Below, one piece after another: positions 31,003 to 45,526 of a stretch of 64,000 bases of DNA. Both the position numbers and the translations under genes were made by a program. The stretch spans positions 806,001-870,000 of the forward strand of contig JANVFP010000008.1 in NCBI GenBank assembly GCA_027919835.1. Reading direction: 5' to 3'. Each line of letters starts with the position of its first letter. The stretch's first letter is position 1. The notes beneath the pieces are model-generated. The model had not been told where the DNA came from, searched no databases, and was given only the letters and a program-made list of their open reading frames with translations. This DNA is from Lentinula raphanica (lineage: Eukaryota > Basidiomycota > Agaricomycetes > Agaricales > Omphalotaceae).

Positions 31003-33949
31003 TATGATGGGAGTAGCGGTTCAGCCCAAGCTGTGGCCCAGCAACAAGTGTTTACACAATTTCGGGGGGAGCGTGTGACAATGTGACTTGAATACATCAG
31101 AGCATGCTCCCAAGATGGAATTTGGCCTTGTTTTTTTGTCTTTTTTTCCGTTCAACATCTACGCTCACTTTTTGCGACTAGCTGAAATAATCTGAAAGTA
31201 ATGAGCTCTCTACTATCCTATCCTTATGATAATCTTTGCTGTAGTGCAAAATATTCTCTCTGGCTGTTACCCGATCAGCCTCAGGTACATGATGAATTTC
31301 CCAAAAACAGAAACTGACATAAAGTTCCGCATCCGACGATCTGGTCATCCATCCTCTTTATTATATTTTAATATTCCATCTGCTCTTCCTAATCTAGTCA
31401 AGCCTCGACCTTGGACCAGCACAAACTCCGAAGTTGGACCAGCTTGCGTTTCTTGTAGCTACCTTACATCCCGTTCCCGTTTCCGTGCATTCCGTGCTTC
31501 GATGCACTGCAACGGCGGGCGTCATTTACCGACTCCCACTTGTCTAGCTCTTCACTGACACCAGTGCTCACCTCGGTCTCGGATTTGGATGAATTGAGAC
31601 AGATTCAATTTGTCCAGTTTTCGCGTGCCTCAGTGCATCCTTTCGCACAGATATATTCGCACTCACACCTCCACACATCGTGGATTCACCCGCCACCAAT
31701 TTCTTCATCATTTCTTCTTCACCTTCCAAGGCTGAAGGTCCCGCGACAGCTCGAATGAGCCTGTCCTTGTCACATTTTCGGATTAGTGATGGTTAAACTT
31801 GAAAATACCTTGAAAACCATTTATCAAGTGCATCATGAATCATCAGCAAAGGAAATTAGGATTCAAAACATGCAGTTGACCACATGTACACGAGATCACA
31901 CCAGTGTTTTCCTCCTGGTTCATTCGAGAATGCTAACCCTCTGAAGATATTCCATACGGATCTTTCCTTTGCCAATGATGTGGGTGGTAATACCGGCACG
32001 GTTCTTTGGTTTCTGTATTCGGTCAGGCGGCATCTGGAAATATGTACTACCTTCCGGAATTTGTCCACTGTCCCCCGCGTTTGTCTTGGACCTCAGGCGC
32101 GTACGAACAATATCGAGTATGATCTGACATGTGAGGGATGGAATCGTAAAGACTTGGACGATATCTGTGACCGTCATTTGCCAATGCGGGGCTGTTCTTG
32201 TCTGACCTCATCAAAACTTGTATTGCAAAGTGAAAACGCAAGAGTTCACACAGGAAAGACACTCACAGCGCATAGACCTCGAACAGAGAGTCACAAAGAT
32301 GATCTTTGCGATTCGAGGACCCTCACCCGATGACGTCGGATGGGAAAGGCATTTTGAACGTTCAAGTCGAGCTGACATTGGGTCCACAAAAATGCAAACT
32401 AATGGTACCGAAAGTTTAAACCGCCCAACCTTTTGAATGAAATCCATGAAAGAAAGTGCGGTGTGTCGCAGCCTGTGGCCTCGGAGGTTTCTGAAGCGGT
32501 GACTATTGGAAGCAATGAGCATGCATGGGACCCTTTAGGACCTGAAGTATCCACAGATGGGACCTCGAGAAGCACAGTGATCATTCGTTCAAGTGTCAAG
32601 GAGATAGCGGGGGCCCAAGGTTTCGACCAAGGGCGGACGCGAATTCCCTGGCTCGCGCCACCTACCCAAGCGAGTATTCCATGGAAGAGTCTCTTCTCGT
32701 CCTGGAAGCTTCTGTATCTGTAGAGCCATGCCAATCTAAATCATCCTCGGATAAACCAAGGCTTAACCCTCAGTGGACCAGCGGGCTATAATCGCACCAA
32801 TGTTGATGATGATGAGGAGAGTATATACACTATGGATGATGATCTGTGGGGGTGATGTTCCCCACAATCAAAATTAGTTCATTTACTAATCGAAAAATAG
32901 ACATATATACCCACATACCAAAATGATGATAATGCTGATATCCGATGCACATTCTAAGATAACTCGTCGACTTGGTTGGATTCATGATGCAGGATGTACT
33001 GGTATAGCTGAGGCTGACTGAGAAAGCGATACTAGACTCTAGTACCCTACTATCGTGATCCGGTGGCAGGCAGTTACATGTAGAGCGGAGTTCCGCAAGT
33101 ATCGCTCCGTCACTCCAGCAGTACATTGTTTCGCATACGACCCGATTTTTGTGAGCAGAGGTGTTGAGAGAGCTTGAGACGGTTGAATTTTGAGTAGGAA
33201 GCAACGGTTGTCACGAGCTTATCCGATCGCGTCAATGTCACGTGCTGTTACCTTGCGCGATGCGTGACACCTGTCGACGCGCTATATAGCAGTACCGAAT
33301 GAAATTGGATATTTATCAGCTCGGAGGAGGCCCGACCTAGCAAGTGGTACCTCTGTGAATTAGCTTGATTACTACCGGTGATTCATCCATACTGGAGCTT
33401 AAAACATCTATTGAAGCGTAGTTGCGGGAGTCCATCCAGATATACATAGTACGAACTGTGGATGCCAAGAAAATACTAGCAGATAGACCTGATGTTCGTG
33501 TCAATCGAGGGAAGCAGCAGAAAGAGACTATAGCGTTGGCAGGAATGGAATGGGAGGAACCGATGACCACTGATAAAGTAGTAATGGCAATAATTAGGGA
33601 TTAGGGAATAAAATAAGTTGAGCTATTGCGACCGGGCAGAAAATTTACAGGGAAGAGGTACAACAACGATGAAAACAACAACGAAAGCACAGAAATGACA
33701 ATGAAAATGGAAGGAATAAAGCAATGGTTGAAGAAGTGATCGAGAGAAGAGAGTTTGAGTATGAACTGCAGCCTTGGGAATGTACAAATGGGAAGCTGGG
33801 GGAAACAACGACTATGACAGATCCAATGAGAATCATGACCAAACCAGAAAGCCAAGTCAAGAAGGAAGAAGGAGGTTTCACTATAGTTTACAACAGTCAG
33901 ACGAGTCTAAGCGGTAAGTCGAGAGAAGCAAAACTGCACAGAGGTCGAA
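31003..33949. other. 2.9 kb without a confident gene
   Basis: Frames here are short and change strand. A minus-strand stretch at 32740-31900 (starting MAWLYRYRSF) has some coding flavour, but I could not find splice sites linking its pieces, so it may be a decayed gene. No repeat structure seen. Confidence 0.5.
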
Positions 33950-35488
33950 CTACCTCCGACTGCCCTTCGTCTTTCTTCTTCTTGGTGCGGGAGCAGAAGG
34001 AAGTGCATCGGATTTGTCAGACTTCTGTTCGGCGGCAGCCTCAGCGTTGGAACGAACCAAATCGCGAGCTGATTTTTCAGGATAGGGATGGGCATTGTTG
34101 GCGCGATTTTTCCGACCTTGTTGAGACCGGAAGGGTCCCGAGGATGCCCTTTCTGTTCTAGAAGCTCCACTGCGAGACCTTGTCAATCTGGGAAGGACAA
34201 AGTCGGTTTCTCCGTCAGCAATAGCGCTGGCTATGGATGCCAGACCATCATCGACAACATCGAGGATACCGATGAGCCTCGGTTTAGTTTCGACAGGCTC
34301 ATCAACCGCCTTTTTCTTGCCTTTCGCCGCTGAAGAGGAGTCGGCCGTGGTTGTGGCAGAAGAAGTTGCAGGTGAAAGATCCCTGATGTCATTAACGAGT
34401 GTGCGAGTAGACAGCCTCGAAGAGGAACGCGTTCGGGAGTATTCGGGAGGAAGGAGAACCGTGGATGAAGGAGTGGGAGAGGATGACATGGAGGATGAAG
34501 CACGAGCTGAGGGATGTGCGGACGGAATTCGCGACAACCTGGTTGTGGATCGTCTGGTTGATCCAGTTGGGTTCGCGGTGGGTTCAGGTGGTTGAGAAAG
34601 GGTAACAGGAGCGACGCGGGCAGGATCCATGTGTGATTGCAGAGTAGAAATGTTGAGAGAAGGCTTTTCCGTTTCCGATAGGGTTTCTGTGGATGCAGCT
34701 TTATATGAAGGCTGAGCTCTATTGGCTCTGGATCGTTTCGCAGGGAGTTGGTCAGCATCATCTGCCTGTTCAGTGTTGGTCTCGAGAGGAGGCTGAATCT
34801 TGCGCTTTCGAAGGACTGGCCCTCTCACAGGCAAGTCTTTGAGGTATGTAGAAAGGACCAGAGTGTTGTACCATGGTTTGCAGTGAAGAACTTCAGGTAG
34901 CTGTTTGTTGTGTATTCCGGATAGTCTAAATTTCCAATCGAGAACGGACCAGGATAGAGGATGATAGATAATTGGGTTTCGACGTCCTAGGGGACCTTGG
35001 GATAAGTGCCCAGACACACAAACAGAGTTTAGCCACATACCAATGTGTCTTTGAACTACCTTTGCAGTCTGATCCTTCTGTTCATTACTCCAGAAAAGCC
35101 AATGAGCTGGATCGAAAGGGTGGAGAAAAGTCTCCAGTGCGGCGAGCGCAAGGACTCCATCTGCCACATTGGGGGGCAATCGCCAATGAACTCTTGCGTA
35201 TTCCAAGCAGGCAAGCACTGATGGATGCTTCGCCGTGTATAAGAGGCGATCATTCTCGCGTAAGAAACCATTGGAGATCTGGTGCATCTTGGGCAGCTCG
35301 ACGATTTGCCTCGTAGACACTGTCTGTAGAGAACAATGTTCACGGCGGTTTCTGCTTGCCTGGGTGAACTGCTCCATTGTCCAAGGAGTATCGCGAGCAT
35401 TCGAGACGGGAAAGTAGGACATTTTGGGAGTGAAATCCCAGTAATCTAGGTCTTGATCAGAATCGGATGAAGAGGTATAGTCGGACAT
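33950..35488 (-). CDS. intronless Ser-rich probable nuclear protein
   Basis: An uninterrupted 512-residue frame starts MSDYTSSSDSDQDLDYWDF. The first 230 residues are folded-looking and rich in Trp/His/Leu (LACLEYARVHWRLPPNV, then PAHWLFWSNEQKD, RHIGMWLNSVCVSG). The rest is Ser/Thr/Pro-rich with basic clusters (KRSRANRAQ, KGKKKAVDE) and ends RRRKTKGSRR, suggesting nuclear location. Family not recognised. A long intronless gene is unusual among its intron-rich neighbours. Confidence 0.65.
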   Translation of the reverse strand: MSDYTSSSDSDQDLDYWDFTPKMSYFPVSNARDTPWTMEQFTQASRNRREHCSLQTVSTRQIVELPKMHQISNGFLRENDRLLYTAKHPSVLACLEYARVHWRLPPNVADGVLALAALETFLHPFDPAHWLFWSNEQKDQTAKVVQRHIGMWLNSVCVSGHLSQGPLGRRNPIIYHPLSWSVLDWKFRLSGIHNKQLPEVLHCKPWYNTLVLSTYLKDLPVRGPVLRKRKIQPPLETNTEQADDADQLPAKRSRANRAQPSYKAASTETLSETEKPSLNISTLQSHMDPARVAPVTLSQPPEPTANPTGSTRRSTTRLSRIPSAHPSARASSSMSSSPTPSSTVLLPPEYSRTRSSSRLSTRTLVNDIRDLSPATSSATTTADSSSAAKGKKKAVDEPVETKPRLIGILDVVDDGLASIASAIADGETDFVLPRLTRSRSGASRTERASSGPFRSQQGRKNRANNAHPYPEKSARDLVRSNAEAAAEQKSDKSDALPSAPAPRRRKTKGSRR

Positions 35489-35938
35489 TGTCGAAACACA
35501 AAAGACAAGAATACAAGGACGACGACGACGGGAGTAGAAGAAGGTTATCTACTGGGATAGGAAAAGCCCGAGTAGAGATAATCGGTAGTGGCCTGAAAGT
35601 GAACGACAAGGATGATGGAGGGAGGAAGAGAGGGCGGCGTCGTGTGTATTTTATATGACGGCCACGCATAAGTCCTGCCTGCATTAATCGGGTAATTCTT
35701 TGAATTGATAAGTTCTCATCACACAGGCTTCGAGCTGGCCTCAAGGCAAAAACTAACAGCCACACATTTTCTAAACGACTATAGAGATAATGCAAATTGC
35801 TTGCCTGCGTTGGCTCGCATGGAATCCCTCCTTTATCTGCTGGAAAAATTCTTTATTAACGGGTTATAGTTACACAAGGTTCCATTAAGGCTCGCCATCA
35901 ACAAGTCCTCGGGTCGATCTTTCCGACAGATCAAAAGA
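35489..35938. other. intergenic
   Basis: 450 bp. Promoter of the Ser-rich gene and 3' region of the OB-fold-like gene. Nothing else seen. Confidence 0.5.
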
Positions 35939-36494
35939 TTACTTTGAACTCTTGAGTTCGCCTTCTGTGTGCATCCTTACTTGCTCTACTAACCTGTTCC
36001 AGGTACTTTGATCCGCGTCAAAGGAAGGGATTACCCTGATGGCTCGCAGAACAAATCGTGTGTCCATTTTGGGTCGTTTGACCAAGTGTGGCGGCAGTAT
36101 CGGAGCGGTGAATTCTCTCTTGAAATCGATAAGCTCCACCATCAGATATTATTGCAGGCATGCAGGTTGGTCGCTAAACTTACAGTGAGCTTCTCCAGGT
36201 GTCCAATGACTCGGATAGAACAGAAATTATCTTGGAGCCACACGTTGGCAGAGTGATCCAAACACAGGTTGACGTCGACAAGGAGTGCATCTTCCTTATC
36301 CCATAGTAAGATATAGCCTGTCGTGGAATCGTAGCACATCATTCTGAAGAGAAAAATAGCATATATCAAGGGAAACAAAACAAACGTTTTCATTTCCACA
36401 CTTACCTACCCAAAAGCACGAGTTTTTGACCCACGAGAGCATCTCCAGCTTCAGCTAGTCTAGTAGGAGCTGCATAGTCTGGGATAACTGACAT
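35939..36494 (-). CDS. small OB-fold-like protein (TEN1- or RPA3-like candidate)
   Basis: Three exons (36494-36406, 36343-36184, 36133-35939) give 147 residues. The order of beta-strand-like segments fits a single OB fold: GDALVGQKLVLLGRM, CYDSTTGYILLWD, ALLVDVNLCLD, FCSIRVIGHLEKL, then LVKRPKMDTRFVLRAIRV. Small one-domain OB proteins of this form include the telomere-capping CST subunit Ten1 and Rpa3. The motif VIGHLE after a long strand is closest to Ten1 in my reading. The last 30 residues may be wrong, since a donor-like site follows RAIR. Divergent from PHO88 (235 bp). Confidence 0.5.
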
Positions 36495-36728
36495 GGAAAC
36501 TCTCCAACTTCAGTCCGTGTTGGTGTTGGGATGAAAGTGACAAGACAATTTATAAGCGCCAAAAGACTTGTGTGATTATCGCGCGCCTAAATTTGCTTGT
36601 CCTTGCTTGTCCCAATTGACACGTTACGTCGACTTTTCGTTTTTCTGTTCTAACCCCAGCCTTCTCTCTTTGTTCATTTTCTTACTTAGTTTCTTTCTCA
36701 TCCTTCTCCTGAACCAGTATCATTGAAG

Positions 36729-37890
36729 ATGTCGGGTGCAGTCACGAATTTGGCCATTTCTCTTGGTGCCATGCAATGTACGTCGCAGCTGCACATATTA
36801 TGCTTTCTCAAAATTGATCCTCTCCTCTTACCCGTCCTATTTACTGCAACAAATTATTCGTGCTCACATTGGCCTCACTTTCGACTTTCCTTTGAATTTC
36901 CAAAGTGGCGCGCAAGATACCATTTGACGATCCTGAAGTGCTAAATTATGCTCGTATTGGTTACGCCGTGACCCAGTTGATCATCCTTGGCATCTACTAC
37001 TACATTTCAATGATTGTACGTGTCATTCTATATGCCACGATACTTGACTTACATCCTTGACTTTCAATCTCCCCCTCAAAAACTGACCCGGACCTTCATG
37101 AACAATTCAACCCAAAATGGTTTCTGACAACGAACATGAACTTCCTATCAACTACTTCGTGCACATTTTTGAATGAAGATCAAGAAAAAGAACGATCAAA
37201 CCGTCCTAAAATATGGTGTGCACTGTCTTGCAACTCCTCCTTCTCGACTCTTTTTAACTACGTCACTTACCTGCATCAAAAGTCGAGCCTCCAAGTCCTA
37301 TGGTAGGTTATCATGTTAGCCACAGAATAATCTTGGGCTTACTTCTTTGTCACAGGCTCCCCAAGAAGAAGGTGGTAAACTGGTAACAACAACAGTACGG
37401 GACTATGATCTTGCAGAAGTTTCCAAGCTGGTGCGCTCTAATTTGACTATCCTCATTTCTCTTGTTGTAATATATCTGCATTCTATACCTAGCTCCGTGC
37501 TGTGTACATGGGTATCCTCATGATGGCTTTCCTACATGGATACATGAAGTTCACTCAGCCACTCTTCATCCAAAGTCTTATGGGTTTGAAGGTGCGTGAA
37601 ATCAGTCAAATGAGAGACAGCTCGAGGCTCGATCATGACACCCTATTACAGGGCTTGTATGATGCCAAACCCATTGCCATTCACATACTCGGAAAGCCTG
37701 CTGAAGGCGACTTGAAAAGGCCGTTTAAGTCTGCACCAGGGTTCTTCGGTGGTAAGGTCACTGCACATGATTGTCTTGATGATGCTGATACACTGTCCAT
37801 ACCGCTCTAGCCGCATCCGGCGAGCCTCAAACCGACAAGGCTGCTATCACAGAAGCTGAAAAGAAAGTGGGTGGAAAGAAGGATGAATAG
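36729..37890 (+). CDS. PHO88: PHO88 / SND3 ER membrane protein
   Basis: Eight exons (36729-36777, 36906-37015, 37179-37215, 37283-37302, 37356-37430, 37493-37591, 37652-37751, 37811-37890) give 189 residues, the usual family length. Two hydrophobic helices are present (ITQ-LIILGIYYYISMI and YMGILMMAFLHGYM). Conserved blocks are KKKNDQTVLKYVEPPSPM, TTTVRDYDLAEVSKL, FTQPLFIQSLMGLKGLYDAK and HILGKPAEGDLKRPFK. In yeast Pho88/Snd3 acts in SRP-independent targeting of membrane proteins to the ER and affects phosphate uptake. The C-terminus is Lys-rich and cytosolic. Exon 4 has only 20 nt. Confidence 0.92.
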
Positions 37891-38042
37891 TTTCTCGATA
37901 TCTGTGCCAGACATGTTTGCCGTGTATGACCCAGGGTCTTAAAGGTTTTTATCTTGAGTATATATCTAGACCATCGAAACAACTCTGAAGTGCAGTAAGA
38001 CCATGTGGATGAAATCTAGGAAAAATACACAGGTAGTTCCGT

Positions 38043-39746
38043 TCAAATATCGAATCTTCTTTCTATTACACGTTCGTTCACTGCAGTGACTATTCTTCTT
38101 TCATCGAACATCACACTCCTCTTTGCATCAGCCAGTTTGAGAGCATCATTGAACGAATGATCTCGATGAGCAGCCGCTGTAGCCACTTCAGTCCCTGCAA
38201 TACTCTCCAGGTCCCAAACCCAGATGCTTCCGTTGACTCCAAAGCTCACACAACGCCCATCCGAAAGCGCTAAAGCAGCGACAGGACCCAACTGACCGTG
38301 AAGAGTACGAACAAAAGTGAGTCTTGGCGCAGACGTTGATAGGGTTGTGGACGAGGGAAGAGACAGACGGTATAATTGAAGGTTGGTGGGGGAGTAGAAA
38401 GAGGAAGCATGCGATGACTTGGTCAAGTCAGATGAAGATGACGATGAAGTACCTGAACCTGGATCCTCTGGCGCCAGCACAACGAATTTTCCATCCGTCT
38501 GGGTATCTGCTACACGGGAAACCTTCCTGCTCCATTGCTCGCGCATAAGAGAAAGCTTCTTCTCATCAACCCATCCTTGCGGGACGTCCAGCGCTCTCGT
38601 AGTACGTGTGGATATGATGGTCAGAGCAGCGTGTCCTGGAGCCAGAAGAGAAGAACTATGAGGCAGCTCGGACTTCCTTGGAAGACCTGCTATGATTACT
38701 TCCGTTGCGCCGACCGACCAATGGGCTGGATAGACGGGAATTGCGTATGCCAAAACCAGTTTATAAGTAGCAGTCGCTGTAGTGGATAGGACCAAGGAAG
38801 TCGGCGGGAACGACGTGAAGCTATGTAGTGTTTGTATCAACACTGCGCTCCCGGATGACAAGTCATAGGTAGACAGTGTGAACGCCTCGGAAAGTGTGAT
38901 AAGGAGCGGATGATGGTATGCAGCTCGAATGATGGGGCATACACGATGGGACCGCCGTGAAGGCGTATAGGATAATTCAGAAGTAGAAGATGTGGGATGG
39001 ATGTGATTCACTGAGAAGATTCTGAAGTCCCCAGATGATGAGAACGAAGCAAACCTGATGTGTCCCGGTGAAGGAGCAGCAGACTGATCTAAAGCAAGAG
39101 CAGTGATATGAGAAATTTGTTCTGTCGGACATATTAGTGTATGTTCTTCGCCAACGACATTCTGAAGATGAATCGAGATTGATAAGCTCGATTCCGTGGT
39201 AGCCGTTATGGTTAACGGTCCAGCAAGCAACATATGGCTTTGTTTAGGGGCCTCCGATGTAGACGGTTCTTCAGCAAGAGGCCTCAAATCCCCCATTGCA
39301 CAACGACCTATGCACAATGAGAGCTAGTTTTGTGAACGTACGATAAATAGTGACATACCAGTCTTCCAGTTCGAGCTGATACGAAACATCCACTTCCAAT
39401 CCTTCAAGTCTTCGGCTTTAGCCCTTCCAGGTAACGACTTTATCTCCCGACCGTCCGTACGCCCTACAAAGCCTCGAGCGCCTCGTAACCTTGGACGCCC
39501 GAATGTCTTGAGATATAGATTTCTCCAAAGCTCGTTATCGGTTGCGAGCCTGTACCAGTTGGAACTAGTAGCCTGGCAAGCGCATAGATCCGAGAATGAG
39601 AGCCGAGTAAATATGCATAGAATAAGTTCATCAGACAGAGAGTCGAATGCAGATTGCGAAGACGAGCTTGATGTGACTGGTTCCTCAGCTAGGTGAATCT
39701 TCTTTGGAGGGGGGAGAGGTGCAGGTGACAAACGATGTTTTGACAT
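38043..39746 (-). CDS. F-box protein with beta-propeller-like C-terminus
   Basis: Two exons (39746-39359, 39307-38043) give 550 residues. After a Pro-rich start an F-box lies at about 38-85 (FDSLSDELILCIFTRLSF, then ATSSNWYRLATDNELWRNLYLKTF). The remaining 400 residues carry degenerate WD-like strands, the clearest near the C-terminus (LGPVAALALSDGRCVSFG, then GSIWVWDLES). It should link Skp1-Cullin ubiquitin ligase to a substrate; the substrate is unknown. The start could also be 39782, which would overlap the ATG of the divergent WDR83 gene; 39746 avoids that. Confidence 0.82.
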
Positions 39747-39780
39747 GGGTGTAAGAAGACAAGCTTGACTAAGAGCTCTC
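39747..39780. promoter_or_regulatory. 34-bp head-to-head interval between F-box gene and WDR83
   Basis: The two start codons face away from each other with 34 bp between them. Core promoter elements must therefore lie inside the neighbouring gene's transcribed or coding region, or transcription starts overlap. Confidence 0.5.
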
Positions 39781-40974
39781 ATGGCCCCTTCCCGAGGCCC
39801 GTTACCCCTTGCTCGAAATCTCCATGTAACGCTTGACGGCCACAAGGGCCCTGTCAACGTTGCTCGTTATGCAAAAGGTTCTGCAAAATATATCCTCACT
39901 GGCGGCCAGGATCGTACAGTAAGGCTCTGGAATGCCAGCCTCGGGACCGAAATCAAGGCTTTCACTGCTCACGGCTACGAAGTTTTGTCGATATCAGTGT
40001 ATGTTGATGTTCGCTCTGGTCTTCAATCTGATATTTAAGTAAGTGATAGAGCCCATGATAATGCAAAATTTGCATCTTCTGGAGGAGATCGTTCCGTGTT
40101 CGTTTGGGACGTGACAACGGGTACGACGACGCGCAGGCTTCCAGGGCACATGGGAAAGATCCATGCAGTCGAATTTAACGAGGACGCCAGTGTGCTAGCA
40201 AGCGGTTTGCCCATCTCGTGAAGAGTAGAATCTCTTGTTAAAGACCCCATAGGTTCTTTTGATTCCACCGTCCGACTATGGGATATGAGGTTCTTCGTGC
40301 CTTCTACTACCCTCTAATGTCTTTGGTTCTAAAACGAGTGTCTAGAGCGCAGTCCCGTGCACCCATACAGATCCTGGAAGAGGCTAGAGACGCAATTCAA
40401 GCAATACACATTGATTCCACCACTATCCTAACGGGGTCTGTAGATGGTTACGTTCGAGCTTACGACCTTCGTCAAGGGGAGTTGCGATCTGATTACATTG
40501 GCCGTAAGTGTCTCCTTTGAACACAAAAGGTGGTATCTTATGCGGAATTTCACCAGATCCCGTCACAGCCGTAGTGCCTACCCAAGATTCCCAGACGCTG
40601 CTTGTGATGACCCTTGACTCGCATATCCGTCTCATTGACGCAACGAATGGCAAAATGCTGAACGATTTCACGGGTCACACCAACTCTTCTTATAGATGCA
40701 GAGCTTGTTTCGGACACGGTGAAGCAAGCATTGTGTGTGGAGACGAAAATGGGATGGTATGGGCTTGGGATTTGTTGGACGTGCGTTTCATGCGAGATTG
40801 AGTTATTGACTCAGATTGACCTTTGTTTTATAGGCAAAGCTCTTACAACCGAATCCTCCACCCCAAGTGCACAGTAAAGTAATCACCTGGACCGAACACC
40901 ATCCTTCCGATGCAGGGGAGATGATCACTTCCAGTGCAGATGGAACATGCAAAGTGTGGCGGCATCCCGCATAA
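39781..40974 (+). CDS. WDR83: WD-repeat protein WDR83/MORG1
   Basis: Six exons (39781-39998, 40044-40204, 40253-40289, 40346-40503, 40557-40780, 40834-40974) give 312 residues, the normal length. Seven WD40 repeats are visible, e.g. GHKGPVNVARY..TGGQDRTVRLWNA, FASSGGDRSVFVWDV, GSFDSTVRLWDMR, TGSVDGYVRAYDLR, CGDENGMVWAWDL, SSADGTCKVWRHP. Metazoan WDR83 scaffolds MAPK modules and associates with spliceosomes. The start MAPSRGPLPL matches a short N-terminal tail before the first blade. Confidence 0.88.
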
Positions 40975-41832
40975 CCGATCTCGTTTGTGAACGTGGACAT
41001 CATGCAGTAAAAACTATATCATCGAACAGCTTGTAGCAGGCTGCAGCATCACCGTTTAACTTGATTTTGTGCCTCTATGAATCCCAGTGTGAACGAGTAT
41101 CCTCCTGAGATAAAACAATCTTCTTACCTCTTCGCGTGGCATCCTCTAGTAGCTGAGTATCAACATGCTCTGCGGGTAGCTGCACATAACGAACGACCGA
41201 TCCACGAATGAAGCAATTTTTCACAGCCATCTGTATAGGACGTGCTCAATGATAATTTACACGTCCAGTAGCGAAAAGGCAGACCATGTGTGGATGTCTG
41301 GTCTCGTCCAGAACAGTGATGTTATCGAGTCGGATATTCAGGAACCTTCAGAGTGTGAGGGCTGGGAAAAGCAACGGAAGGAACAGCTTACTGGTCGACT
41401 GATTTCAGCACTCCGGTGATTGATAAATCATTTTTGAGCTCAACAGTGACCTGCTGGTCTGTTAATGTTTTGAATACAGAGAAGATGAGCTAGAAGAACA
41501 GACAAGACATCAGACTGGTCAGCTTCCTGGTGGAGAGCAGAAAGAGCGTGCCATTAGCGTCGAAGAGATGAGATAACGAAAGAAAGACGCGACAGATTAC
41601 ATACTGATCTATGCTGATACGTAAAACACTCATCACCTTCAAGTTGATGTTCGCTATTTTCACTCAGGTTATAGAAGAATACAACGGAGAGAAGGTCGTG
41701 CATAGGCAAATTCTGAGATAAAACATGGGCATGAAAGGCATGGCTACATGAAAGTACGATAGATTTTCGCAACTCGACAACGACAAGCCCTCGTTCGATT
41801 TTTGTGATACAGGAAAGTGAAAGAGATAGTAC
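40975..41832. other. intergenic, convergent 3' ends
   Basis: 858 bp between WDR83 (+) and RPS8 (-). No gene recognised; short minus frames (41554-41772) have no support. Confidence 0.5.
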
Positions 41833-42748
41833 TTAAGCGTTGTGTGCGTGTTTCTGCTTTCCAGTTCTGATCTTCCTGATGTAGAACTGAGAGGTGTATG
41901 AATAATTTGCTCAAGTCAAGAAGATAATTCATTGGCGTACCTCAAGCTCCTTACCCTCGAGGATGTAACCATCGCAGCGACCTGACTGTCCTGGTCGGGA
42001 AGAGATGGAGGCATACAGACGTCCGGCAGCAAACTGAGATTCGAGAAGTGGCTCGATTTTGGCCTCTGCAATCTGAATTAGTGTCTATCAGTCTGTACCA
42101 GACGTTCAAAATTACCCTTCTTCTTGGCGTCAAGGTTACGCTGAGCGTGATGGGAGAGTTTGACGGGTTCTGCGGCAGCAGTCTCAGCTGGAGCGGATGC
42201 CTTGCCCTTCTTGGTCACAGGCTGGGCATACTGGTGTCCAAGAGGATTTTGAGAAAACTATGCTTATCGAAGTGAGGGGAAACTCACGTGGGCTTCATAC
42301 CACTGACGGAAGGGTGTAGCGTCGACTTGAATGATAGCACCTTTTACGAGTGTGTTCGTTCGGACAAGTTCGTTGTTCGATGCATTGTAGACCTTGGATT
42401 GATTGCTTCATATTAGCCCAGCTAGATCAACTGTGAGATCAAATGCATAACGCACGACACCGATAATCCTCGTCTTTCTCGTAACATGCTCAGATCCCCA
42501 TGCAAAGTTCCCAGTGTCCAGACGAAGGGCACGGTATTTGAGATTTCCACCTCGAACCCGAACAGTATGGATTCGCTTGGCTCCAAGTTTGGTGTTGGCT
42601 GGCTGACGTCCAAGCTCGAATTTTCTCTTTTTACGGTAATGCGCGCGCTGCGCTCCAGAAGCAGATCGTTTATAACGAGATGAACGAGAGATACCTGATG
42701 TTATCGTTAGAACTAGGGCGTACGCCAGTGACTGCAATGCTCACCCAT
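41833..42748 (-). CDS. RPS8: 40S ribosomal protein S8 (eS8)
   Basis: Six exons (42748-42745, 42694-42456, 42392-42288, 42230-42116, 42065-41941, 41886-41833) give 213 residues. The N-terminus [32 protein letters not shown] is diagnostic when read in pieces ([27 protein letters not shown]), followed by [35 protein letters not shown] and the C-terminal [18 protein letters not shown]. The first coding exon is just ATGG, four nucleotides. Located in the small ribosomal subunit. Confidence 0.95.
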
Positions 42749-43345
42749 GATGTCGCCGGTTTTGCGCTCTTGCCTGCGCCTGACTTTACACTGTGAAAGT
42801 GATAGTTTCCAAAACAGTGGAAAAACTGTACAGCTGCTGACATAAGTAATTAGCACGTGACACCGCAGCATGCGCCAAGATAAGATTAGATGACGCTGGG
42901 CGTCTAATTATCAGTTAACTTCCATCGCGTACGCGACGATCTCGTTTAGCTAGGCCTCCCTCCCCCAATAATGTCATCTTGGACGTCTCGGACTCGCTCT
43001 ACTGTGGCAGTGCACGTCTGCCGGGCCCAGGGCCTACCCAGCTTACAACCAACCGTTCGTGACAGACATACATATTCTGATATTGGTTCGAACTTCAAGC
43101 ACTATCATTCGTCTTTCACATCGTCGATTCGTTCGAGATATCGCGTCAACTTACTTGTGTGCTCGGCTTCGACTACTGCTTTGGTACTTCACAGAGTCCC
43201 TTTGCCCATCGATCAGTGCCTGCAAGCGAACACAGGCAAGTCTTCTGCCACGCAGCGTGCCTCACTACAGTTGCGTGTACGATGAGGTTCTTGAATAAAT
43301 GCATGCCGATCTGTCAGTCTTCTACTGCACATTACCCTCAGTGCA
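42749..43345. other. divergent intergenic region (RPS8 / UGP paralog)
   Basis: 597 bp. Frames from 42971 and 43059 precede the UGP paralog start and look like transcribed 5' leader rather than coding sequence. CT-rich tracts occur. Confidence 0.5.

Positions 43346-45526
<2,181 letters not shown>

Noticed and set aside
31884..32740. Possible gene on either strand
   Set aside because: Pieces could not be joined by acceptable splice sites and no family motif was recognised.
34231..34761. 176-codon minus frame
   Set aside because: Alternate-phase shadow of the intronless 33950-35488 gene.
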